Shown here one piece after another: positions 50,685 to 58,464 of a DNA stretch of 64,000 bases. Position 1 is the stretch's first letter. Every line of letters begins with the position of its first letter. A program made the translations under genes and the position numbers. The DNA comes from JANSYL01 sp963921255 (GTDB lineage: Bacteria > Pseudomonadota > Alphaproteobacteria > Rhodobacterales > Rhodobacteraceae). The stretch is taken from positions 1,178,001 to 1,242,000 of the forward strand of contig CAWUEW020000003.1 in assembly GCA_963921255.3 (NCBI GenBank). The letters run 5' to 3'. The notes below the pieces were generated by a model, which worked only from the letters and a program-made list of their open reading frames with translations, ran no database searches and was not told the DNA's origin.

Positions 50685-52877
50685 ATGCAGCGTGTCTCGC
50701 TGATCCTGGGCGTGGTGATGACGGCCGTCGTCATCGCGTTCGCGGCGATCTCTCCGGCCCTGTTGGACCGGGCGCGCGAAGCGGTTTTCGACGGGTACCA
50801 ACGCCTGTCGCCGCGGGCCTACGATCCGGCTGTTCCCGTCCATGTCATCGACATCGATGAAGCGGCCCTGTCGGCCTACGGTCAATGGCCGTGGCCCCGC
50901 AGCTACCTGGCGACACTGACCGAGCGTCTGTTTGACCACGGCGCCAGTGTGGTCGGATATGACATCCTGTTCCCTGAGCCGGACCGCACCTCGCCCGAGC
51001 GCATTGTCGAAAGCTGGTCACGGTTTTCCCAGGCCATTCCCCCCGCGCTGCCGGATCTGGGCGTGCCGCCCCACGACAGCCAATTCGCGGCCGCAATCGA
51101 AGGGCGGGCGGTTGTCCTGAGCGTCGCGGGCGGCGCGGATGGCGCTGTGCCGGCGCCAAAAGCCGGCATCGCCGTCACCGGAGCCCTTCCATCGGCGCTG
51201 GTGCAGTTTGAGGGCGCGATTGGCAACCTGCCGGAATTGACACAGGCGGCGGCGGGTTTGGGCACGATCATCCTTGCGCGCGACGGCGACGGGATCACCC
51301 GCTCGGTCCCGATGGTCAGCCTTCTGGACGGGCAGCCCTTTCCGGCACTGTCCGCCGAGGTCTTGCGGGTCGCGCAAGGGGCAGGGGGCTTTGTCCTGCG
51401 CACCAGCGAGGCCTCGGGCGAACGCTCTGGCGGAACGCAGGCAGCGGTCGCGTTGCGCGTCGGGGCCCTGACCGTTCCCGTCGACGCCGACGCCGGGTTC
51501 AGATTGCATTTCGCCGGTCCGCAACCGGCACGGGTGACACCCGTCGGCGCCATCCTCGAGGCGGACGGGATTTCCCCCGACCTTCAAGCGCGCCTCTCTG
51601 GGCGCATCGTCCTCGTCGGCTCGTCCGCGCAGGGGCTGTTCGATCTCAGAACGACGCCGCTCGTGGCGCAGGTGGCCGGCGTCACGTTGCATGCGGAAGC
51701 CATCGAACAAATTCTGGGCGGGCAATTCCTGACGCGCCCGGATTGGATGAGAGGGCTGGAGTTTCTTCTGACGGCGGTTGTCGGCATCGCCCTGTCCCTG
51801 TTGCAATGGCGCGGCCGGGTGTGGTCGGGGCTGATCCTTGCGCTGGCCGCGGTCCTGGGGGCCTTGGGGGCAGGGGCGACCGCGTTCGCGCAGCTTGGCC
51901 TGCTCTTCGATCCGATTGCGCCGATCCTGGTCGTGCTGGCCGTGTATCTTCCGGGCACGACCTTGGTAGTCATTGCCAAAGACAATGCACGGCGGGCGAT
52001 CCGCCAGCGGTTTGCCTATTTTCTTCCCCCCGATTTGATTGATCAGGTCGCCGCCAACCCTGACCAGGCCCTGACCCCGGGCGGCGCTGCGCGCGATCTG
52101 ACAGTGATGTTCGTGGATATGCGCGGCTTTTCAACGGTAACCGAAGGCATGCCGCCGGACCAGGTGGTCGATCTGGTGAACACCTACCTGTCCGAGGTCT
52201 CGGATGCGCTGGTCGGTGAAGGCGCCACGATCGACAAGTTCATGGGCGACGCGGCAATGGCCTTTTGGAACGCCCCCATCGCGCGGCCCGATCATGCGCA
52301 GGCCGCGATCCGCGCCATCGGGCCGGTTGAAGACGCGCTTGACCGCGCAACGCGCAGGTTGGGCGGCGCGCATGCACCGATCCGGGTTGGGATCGGGATC
52401 AACACCGGGCCGGCCTCCGTCGGTTTGATGGGGTCGCACCAGCGGCTCAGCTACACGTGTATCGGCGACAGCGTGACACTGGCCGCGCGGCTCGAAGGGC
52501 TGACCCGGGTCTACGGTGTAGGCAACTGCGTCGGCGCAACGACGGCGGAGGCGGTGCCGGACGGGCTGCGGGCCGTGCCGTTGGACCTGATCGCCGTGAA
52601 AGGATTTCGAACCCCGCTGTCCGTGTCGGTGATCGTGCCCGCCGGTGCGGACGGGCTTGACGACTTCACCGCCGCGCTTGCGGATGCCCGCGCGCTGTAT
52701 CTTGCGCGGGATTGGGCCGGAGCGACCGAGGCCTTCGAAGATCTGGCGGCGCGAGAGGTGCCATTTTGCCAAACCGACCGGCTGGCACAGGTGTATCTGG
52801 ACCGGATCGAGGGGTTCTATCGCACGCCGCCACCGGACCACTGGGACGGATCGGCGACGGCGGACCAGAAGCGGTAA
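50685..52877 (+). CDS. CHASE2-domain adenylate/guanylate cyclase
   Basis: 730 aa from the ATG at 50685, with AGAAGGGGG before it. A single N-terminal membrane segment, an extracytoplasmic CHASE2 sensor (about 30-340, starting VHVIDIDEAALSAYGQWPWPR), three membrane helices (about 360-440), then a class III cyclase domain with metal Asp478 in MFVDMRGFS and IDKFMGDAAMAFWNAP. The usual N in GDxVNLAxRLE is T598 here (GDSVTLAARLE), though the Arg remains. It makes cAMP or cGMP in response to an unknown periplasmic signal. Convergent with the FecR gene. Confidence 0.9.
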   Translation: MQRVSLILGVVMTAVVIAFAAISPALLDRAREAVFDGYQRLSPRAYDPAVPVHVIDIDEAALSAYGQWPWPRSYLATLTERLFDHGASVVGYDILFPEPDRTSPERIVESWSRFSQAIPPALPDLGVPPHDSQFAAAIEGRAVVLSVAGGADGAVPAPKAGIAVTGALPSALVQFEGAIGNLPELTQAAAGLGTIILARDGDGITRSVPMVSLLDGQPFPALSAEVLRVAQGAGGFVLRTSEASGERSGGTQAAVALRVGALTVPVDADAGFRLHFAGPQPARVTPVGAILEADGISPDLQARLSGRIVLVGSSAQGLFDLRTTPLVAQVAGVTLHAEAIEQILGGQFLTRPDWMRGLEFLLTAVVGIALSLLQWRGRVWSGLILALAAVLGALGAGATAFAQLGLLFDPIAPILVVLAVYLPGTTLVVIAKDNARRAIRQRFAYFLPPDLIDQVAANPDQALTPGGAARDLTVMFVDMRGFSTVTEGMPPDQVVDLVNTYLSEVSDALVGEGATIDKFMGDAAMAFWNAPIARPDHAQAAIRAIGPVEDALDRATRRLGGAHAPIRVGIGINTGPASVGLMGSHQRLSYTCIGDSVTLAARLEGLTRVYGVGNCVGATTAEAVPDGLRAVPLDLIAVKGFRTPLSVSVIVPAGADGLDDFTAALADARALYLARDWAGATEAFEDLAAREVPFCQTDRLAQVYLDRIEGFYRTPPPDHWDGSATADQKR

Positions 52878-52892
52878 GGCCGATCGCCGAGC

Positions 52893-53774
52893 CTAGGTGC
52901 ACAAGGCCGTCGTTGGATCAAGCACCGTACCCGGAGGGCAAATGATCAAGATTGGCGAGGTGACGGACGTGCCCCCGGTCCCGCCAGAATTGCTTGGACC
53001 CGGACTGGTCAACAGGTCGATCAGCTCGTCCGCGGTGAAATCCAGGAAGAACCTGTCAAGGTCCAGCACGACCGTGTCACCAACCTGCGATGTCAGGGCG
53101 CCGTCGATCTCCGGGAAGGCCTGTTCCGCCAACTGATTGATGGCGCCCGAAGACAGCGCGTCCAGCGCCAGGCTTGAATCCAGCAGCCCGAGCAGGCTGT
53201 TCAGAAAGCCCGGGTTGATCGGCCCCGCGTAGCCATCCTGCGTCAGCACCCCGCCCCGACGGCTGGTGCAGGCGCTGGTGGTGTCAGAGGTCAGGCACAT
53301 CTGACCGCCGGACAGAAATACGGCGATCGGCTCGCCGTTGATCACCATGAACAGGCCCGTTGATCCCCGAATGCCAATGGTCGCTCCGGGCAGCGCGATG
53401 GTGGCCGGGGTCCGTTCGCTGAGGGTTCCGCCGATAAAGCGCAAGACCCCTTCCGTCATCCGCAGGCCCATCTGGCCATCGCCCGTGGCAGGGTCAAAGA
53501 CGAACGTGTCCAGTACAATCGTGGTGTTCGGCCCGATGGCCAAGGTGGATTGGTCCCGGAACAGGATTTGGCCACGTCCGATCCCATCGGTTTGGATCGT
53601 CTCGTCGGTCACGACCTGTGTGCCGAGGTCCAGACGGCGCGCGCCACCACCGGGCGGCGTTCCGCGCATGCTCGGTTCAACGCTGGCCACGGTCCCGATC
53701 GACTGGGCGGCCACAGGTATGGCGCAGGCGAGAGACAGGGCGGCGATGGCGATGGTGAGGAAGCTGCGGACCAT
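52893..53774 (-). CDS. FecR-domain secreted protein
   Basis: 293 aa from the ATG at 53774. Signal peptide MVRSFLTIAIAALSLACAIPVAAQ; FecR domain (about 45-165) with TDETIQTDGIGRGQILFRDQSTLAIGPNTTIVL and ATIGIRGSTGLFMV. The C-terminal part is acidic with LDLDRFFLDFTADELIDLL and ends with a short Cys-containing tail. Proteins like this are often next to CHASE2 cyclases and may bind their sensor domain, but this is inference. It begins 1 base after the TPR/barrel gene stop. Confidence 0.85.
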   Translation of the reverse strand: MVRSFLTIAIAALSLACAIPVAAQSIGTVASVEPSMRGTPPGGGARRLDLGTQVVTDETIQTDGIGRGQILFRDQSTLAIGPNTTIVLDTFVFDPATGDGQMGLRMTEGVLRFIGGTLSERTPATIALPGATIGIRGSTGLFMVINGEPIAVFLSGGQMCLTSDTTSACTSRRGGVLTQDGYAGPINPGFLNSLLGLLDSSLALDALSSGAINQLAEQAFPEIDGALTSQVGDTVVLDLDRFFLDFTADELIDLLTSPGPSNSGGTGGTSVTSPILIICPPGTVLDPTTALCT

Positions 53775-53775
53775 C

Positions 53776-55002
53776 TCAGAACTCCCACCCAAGGCGCATC
53801 GAGGCGGTCGTTTCGGCGCTGTCGAACCCTGCGGCGTCCGACAGCCGGGTCGACCGAGACAGGCCGACCGTCCAGAACAGGTCATCCGTCATATAGCCGC
53901 GCAGGTTAACGCCGAAACTGTAGTCGCGATCGGTGCGCGGCGTGGTGCCGCCCGTGACGACAGTGCGTTGCGCCGTGGCCGTGCCGACAAGGCTCCAGGC
54001 ACGGCCATCAAAGCCCACTGGGGCGTCGAAACTGTGTCCAATGGCCAGCCCGGCACCCTGAATGGTGCGATCTTCGGTGGTGCCGTTTTCGCGCTGTCCA
54101 TTCACCGACAAGCGGGCCGAGGTGCCCGGGCTGAATGCATAGCTGGCGCCCATCGTCAGGGCACCGATCTGGACATCTTCGCCGGTCGACAGGTTGTCGG
54201 CCCACGACACCGCGACATCCGAAAACACCGACCAGGCCCCTTGCAGATCGTGGTGATAGGCCACGCCAAACCCATAGGTGTTCAGATCGCTGCCGGCGCT
54301 GTCGCGGGTGGCCTCGATCTGCAGGTAGGGTTGCAGGAGCGGCCCTTGCGTGGACTGTGAAATCCGCAGCTCCGGACCGGTTCGCAGACGCAGGCTTTGA
54401 CGTTCACCCGCGCCGCCGTCCCCGGGCGCGCTGACCGACGCGGCAAACTGCGTCCGCCAATCCTGGTCGTGTGCGCCGCCCATATCCTGCCGCCAGTCCA
54501 GGATGACGCTGCCCGTCAGATCGTCCGTGGCCGCGCTCACCTGCCGCGATACGCCAAGTGTCACGCGTCCGGTCACGCTGGAGCCAGAGGCGCGGGTCTC
54601 GGCAGCGGCGTCGACGGCGGCTGCGCGGCTCGCGGCAGCGGGGGGCAGATCACCGGCCGACGACAGGATCGAAAGATGATATTGCGCCAACGGGTCCGCG
54701 CCGATCGCGCTATAGGCTTGCGCCAGTTGCAAACGGGCGGCAGCATTTTCGGGCTGGAGCGCGATCAACCGTTCCAAGGTCGCGGCGACGGTCTCGAAAT
54801 CGCCCATCCGGGCCGACAAACGGGCATAGTCCAGCATCAAAGCGGGGTTGGCCGGGTCGTCGAACATGCGCTGGAAGACGGCCGCGCGCTCATCGGCCAA
54901 ACTGCTTTGCGCGTGGGACGGGACCGCAAAGGCCACGCACAGGGGAACGGCCCACGCCAAGGCGTGGGCGGTGCGACACGCCCAGTGTGTTCTGTTCCCC
55001 AT
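53776..55002 (-). CDS. TPR protein with C-terminal outer-membrane beta-barrel
   Basis: 408 aa from the ATG at 55002 (MGNRTHW). Signal peptide ends ...SHAQ. TPR repeats (about 50-135: DYARLSARMGDFETVAATLERLIALQPENAAARLQLAQAY) are followed by about 250 residues of alternating strands and a C-terminal ...MRLGWEF, the aromatic end of outer-membrane barrels. Probably an outer-membrane export or surface protein. Cotranscribed with the FecR gene. Confidence 0.8.
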   Translation of the reverse strand: MGNRTHWACRTAHALAWAVPLCVAFAVPSHAQSSLADERAAVFQRMFDDPANPALMLDYARLSARMGDFETVAATLERLIALQPENAAARLQLAQAYSAIGADPLAQYHLSILSSAGDLPPAAASRAAAVDAAAETRASGSSVTGRVTLGVSRQVSAATDDLTGSVILDWRQDMGGAHDQDWRTQFAASVSAPGDGGAGERQSLRLRTGPELRISQSTQGPLLQPYLQIEATRDSAGSDLNTYGFGVAYHHDLQGAWSVFSDVAVSWADNLSTGEDVQIGALTMGASYAFSPGTSARLSVNGQRENGTTEDRTIQGAGLAIGHSFDAPVGFDGRAWSLVGTATAQRTVVTGGTTPRTDRDYSFGVNLRGYMTDDLFWTVGLSRSTRLSDAAGFDSAETTASMRLGWEF

Positions 55003-55105
55003 GCCCAGTGACGCCTTTATGCGCGCAGTGATCGAACGCCCGCACCCTGCCAAGCCGGATGGCGCATCGCAATGCGTTTTCGAGGCAACCTAAGGAAACC
55101 CCGCA

Positions 55106-55924
55106 TCAATCGCCGAGCTTCGCGTGCACCTCGTCGAGGTCGATCTCCCCGATGGGCATCTTGTTCGACGGGTCTTCGAAGTCGTATTTGAACAGCTCGA
55201 AATCGCGGTGATAAATCTCGTAAACCAGATGCATCGCCAGATCGTCGAAGTAGTCCTCGACCGGGTGCAGCCGCTTGGGGCCATGTCCCTCGCTTTCGTT
55301 GAAGCGGGGCACTTCGCTCAGGTCGATCGGATGCCCGGGCTCGATATTGTCGAGCACCTTCTGCATCCCGTCATTGAATTGCTCGGTCCAGAAGATGTGG
55401 TCGTACCGGCCACCATTGACGATGAAGGTCGATACGTGGCCGGACATGGCGGACCAATGGATGTCAGGCTCCATCGGACGCCGCCAGCGGATGGTGTCGC
55501 GGGCAAACAGCAGGAACCGGCGGAAGCTCTTGATCTGGTCGAACTCGCCCTTGCCGTCGTCGCCACCGACTTCGATCCCGTATTTCTGGATCAACAGCGG
55601 CACAAGGTTCCCGCGATACCGGCGACCATTGCGTTGAATGCCGCAGATTTTGTCAAAAAAGCTGGACAGGATGCGGGTGTAGGGATTGCGCACGCAGGTG
55701 AAGGAATAGGATTTGTGATCGCGGACATTGGCTTCGATCAGGGGCTGGCTGTCCTCCATCGCCCATTTGTGCATGCCACCGGTCGCGTCATGAATATCGC
55801 CGTCGAAGTATTCGCCGTTGTCGGCGTAGTACATGATCTGCCCAATGGTTGAGCAGGCGCATTTTGGCACCACGCGGTAGACCACGCTTTCGCTTGATGT
55901 CATCCAAGTTCCAGGAAAACCCAT
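55106..55924 (-). CDS. Sulfotransferase family 2 (carbohydrate type)
   Basis: 272 aa. PAPS-binding 5'-phosphosulfate loop is VPKCACSTI (about 19-27) and the 3'-phosphate motif is CVRNPYTRILSSFFDK (about 76-91). The middle has HWSAMSG and the C-terminal DLAMHLVYEIYHRDFELFKYDF typical of HNK-1/chondroitin type enzymes. It transfers sulfate to a sugar. Divergent from a glycosyltransferase gene (145-base AT-rich gap), which suggests sulfated surface polysaccharide. Confidence 0.85.
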   Translation of the reverse strand: MGFPGTWMTSSESVVYRVVPKCACSTIGQIMYYADNGEYFDGDIHDATGGMHKWAMEDSQPLIEANVRDHKSYSFTCVRNPYTRILSSFFDKICGIQRNGRRYRGNLVPLLIQKYGIEVGGDDGKGEFDQIKSFRRFLLFARDTIRWRRPMEPDIHWSAMSGHVSTFIVNGGRYDHIFWTEQFNDGMQKVLDNIEPGHPIDLSEVPRFNESEGHGPKRLHPVEDYFDDLAMHLVYEIYHRDFELFKYDFEDPSNKMPIGEIDLDEVHAKLGD

Positions 55925-56069
55925 GCTCGTCCTTGCCTCGTTTGCGGTCTTGATGACGCTTTTTTGCAGCTTCGCCCCTGTAAGAAAGCAAAACAGGCGT
56001 GCGTCTTCAATCGTCGTTAGCTATTATTTCCACAACAATAAGTAAGTTTTGGGGCGCGTTGTTTCACGA

Positions 56070-57647
56070 ATGGCGAAAATAGCCTTCATTTTGTTGTGTC
56101 ACAAGGATGCGCCGGCGATCATCCAGCAGGCCGAGCGCTTGACTGCGACCGGCGATTTCGTATCGATCCACTTTGATGCGCGGGCCAAGGCCAGCGACTA
56201 CGAGAAGATCACATCCGCCCTGCGCGACAACCCGAACGTCGTTTTTGCCAAGCGCCGGATCAAATGCGGGTGGGGCGCCTGGAGCCTTGTGCAGGCCACG
56301 CTCTACGCCCTCGAGGCCGCGGAAGACGCGTTTCCCAAAGCCACGCATTTCTACATGCTGTCGGGCGATTGCATGTCGGTCAAATCCGCCGCCTTCGCCA
56401 AGGCATTCCTGGATCGCAGCGACAAAGACTACATAGAAAGCTTCGATTTTTTCACATCGGACTGGATCAAAACCGGGTTCAAGGGCGAACGGCTTCACTA
56501 TCGGCACTGGTTCAACGAGCGGACCCAGAAATGGTGGTTCTATCGCTCGTTCGAGGTGCAGCGCTGGCTCAAGCTCGAGCGCAAGATCCCGGCCGACATT
56601 CAAGTCATGATCGGAAGCCAATGGTGGTGCCTGCGCCGCCGGACCGTCGAGGCCGTGCTGGAGTTTTGTCGCAAGCGCCGTGATGTCGTTCGGTTTTTCT
56701 CGACGACGTGGATCCCCGACGAAACCTTTTTTCAAACGTTGGTGCGCCATCTCGTGCCCGAACGCGAAATCGAAAGCCGCACGCTGACCTTCAAAGTGTT
56801 CAGCGACTACGGCATGCCGGTGACGTTCTACAACGATCAATACGATCTGCTGACCAGCCAGGATTTCCTCTTTGCACGCAAGATCAGCCCCGAGGCCACC
56901 GAACTCAAGGAACGTCTGGGCGCGCTATGGGCGTCGGACCGGAAGGAGTTTTCCGCCTCCAAGGAAGGCGCAAAATTGCACCACTTCCTCACCACGCGCG
57001 GGCGGGTTGGGAAACGCTACGGGACCCGCTTTTGGGAACGCGAAAGCACCCTCGGGTCCGATCGTGATCTGTACATGCTGGTTTGTAAGAAATGGCATGT
57101 CGCCAAACGCCTGCTGGCCAATTCCACCGACCGGATGGGGGTTCGGGGACTGGAATACCTGTTTGACGAAGCGGGATGCCCTGTACCGCATCTCGGTGGC
57201 ATCGAACGGACCGTGGAAAAGCGGAACCGCCACCGGCGCGCGCTGATCCGGATGCTCTATGACTATTATGACACCGATAAGCTGGTGATCTGCCTTGATC
57301 CCGGCAACATCGCCTTGATGCAGGATTTCATGAGCGACCGCGCCAACGCGCGCATTCTGGAACTGCAATGCACCTTCGACGATCAGTATCTGGTCGGGCA
57401 CGCACAGCGGGTCGGCCTCGCCACGCCCGAGACGCCCACCGAAGTGATTGAACGACTTCTGCCCACCTTGCGCCACCAGTTCGCAGATGAAAGCCAACGT
57501 ATCCGCGATGCGGAATTCCCGCGGTATTGGCGTGTCCGACAGGACAGGAGCACCGACGAAAACGCAGATGTGCTGACCGAGTTTTTCGGGGTCGAGGCCG
57601 AGATGGGCCGCCAACTGGCCGAAACCCCGCATCTCTTTGCCGATTAA
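56070..57647 (+). CDS. Core-2/I-branching (GT14) glycosyltransferase with extra C-terminal domain
   Basis: 525 aa from the ATG at 56070 (MAKIAFILLCHKD); an ATG 21 bases earlier is less likely. The GT14 Branch domain (about 3-270) shows FILLCHKD, FVSIHFDARA, WGAWSLVQATL, FYMLSGDCMSV and GSQWWCLRR. The rest (about 300-525) matches, as I recall, a family-specific DUF5927 domain of Rhodobacterales. It may add beta-sugar branches to a capsule or O-antigen. Cytosolic or membrane-peripheral, with no signal. Confidence 0.85.
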   Translation: MAKIAFILLCHKDAPAIIQQAERLTATGDFVSIHFDARAKASDYEKITSALRDNPNVVFAKRRIKCGWGAWSLVQATLYALEAAEDAFPKATHFYMLSGDCMSVKSAAFAKAFLDRSDKDYIESFDFFTSDWIKTGFKGERLHYRHWFNERTQKWWFYRSFEVQRWLKLERKIPADIQVMIGSQWWCLRRRTVEAVLEFCRKRRDVVRFFSTTWIPDETFFQTLVRHLVPEREIESRTLTFKVFSDYGMPVTFYNDQYDLLTSQDFLFARKISPEATELKERLGALWASDRKEFSASKEGAKLHHFLTTRGRVGKRYGTRFWERESTLGSDRDLYMLVCKKWHVAKRLLANSTDRMGVRGLEYLFDEAGCPVPHLGGIERTVEKRNRHRRALIRMLYDYYDTDKLVICLDPGNIALMQDFMSDRANARILELQCTFDDQYLVGHAQRVGLATPETPTEVIERLLPTLRHQFADESQRIRDAEFPRYWRVRQDRSTDENADVLTEFFGVEAEMGRQLAETPHLFAD

Positions 57648-57665
57648 GCCGAAAAGGACACTGTC

Positions 57666-58049
57666 ATGGCCTACGCGTATGACGACCAAAACATCTTCGC
57701 CAAAATTCTGCGCGGCGAAATCCCGAATGACACCGTGATGGAGACCGAGCACACGCTGGCCTTCAAGGATATTTACCCTCAGGCGCCGATCCACATTCTT
57801 GTCATTCCAAAAGGCCCGTATGTGAATGCCGACCACTTCGGGGCCGCTGCCTCTGACGCCGAGATTGTCGATTTCACCCGGGTCACGTCGCAGATTTGCG
57901 CGGACCTTGGCATTCAGCCGGGCGATGGCGGGCAAGGCTACCGTACGTTGTCGAACGCGGGCGATGTCGCCGTTCAGGAGGTGCCGCATTACCACCTGCA
58001 CATTCTGTCCGGCCGGCCTTTGGGGCGGATGCTGCAAAAGATGGATTGA
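57666..58049 (+). CDS. HIT-family nucleotide hydrolase
   Basis: 127 aa. Histidine triad PHYHLHIL (His108, His110, His112), IFAKILRGEIP at the start and APIHILVIPKGPY form the HINT fold. It hydrolyses AMP-lysine or other nucleoside phosphoramidates. Starts 18 bases after the glycosyltransferase stop, so it may be in the same transcript. Confidence 0.93.
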   Translation: MAYAYDDQNIFAKILRGEIPNDTVMETEHTLAFKDIYPQAPIHILVIPKGPYVNADHFGAAASDAEIVDFTRVTSQICADLGIQPGDGGQGYRTLSNAGDVAVQEVPHYHLHILSGRPLGRMLQKMD

Positions 58050-58165
58050 GCCGGCGCGCCCCTGCGGCTTTGCGGCGCTCGGCGCGGACTTGTCGGGGGG
58101 CGACCAACCTGCAATATGGCAGGGACCGCTGTGCGAGTCCCATGGCATAAAAGGACGACGGACCC

Positions 58166-58351
58166 ATGACCCAAGAAGCACCTGAAACCGAAATCGTCTC
58201 GGCCTGGCGCGTGAGCTGCGATGGCGGTGAAGGGGCACTGGGGCACCCGCGGGTCTGGCTGTCGCTGAGCCGTGTCACCGGCGAGGTCGAATGCGGCTAC
58301 TGTGACAAGAAATTCATCCACGAGGACTTCGTGGAAGAGGCCAAGGCCTAA
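58166..58351 (+). CDS. Zinc-finger CHCC (NDUFS6-like) protein
   Basis: 61 aa. zf-CHCC fold with Cys18, His27, Cys43 and Cys46 (GYCDKKF) as zinc ligands. The family is related to the mitochondrial complex I subunit NDUFS6 and is common in alphaproteobacteria, where it could help complex I assembly. The 116-base gap after the HIT gene contains no clear terminator. Confidence 0.9.
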   Translation: MTQEAPETEIVSAWRVSCDGGEGALGHPRVWLSLSRVTGEVECGYCDKKFIHEDFVEEAKA

Positions 58352-58464
58352 GCCGAGACTGGCGTTCCCCGTCGAACAACCCCGAAAATCTGAGCCTTCA
58401 GGACTGGAGGCGCGTCCTGAACCGTGGCAAGACATCCGGGTCGCGCGCAACAGAGGGGCAGGAC

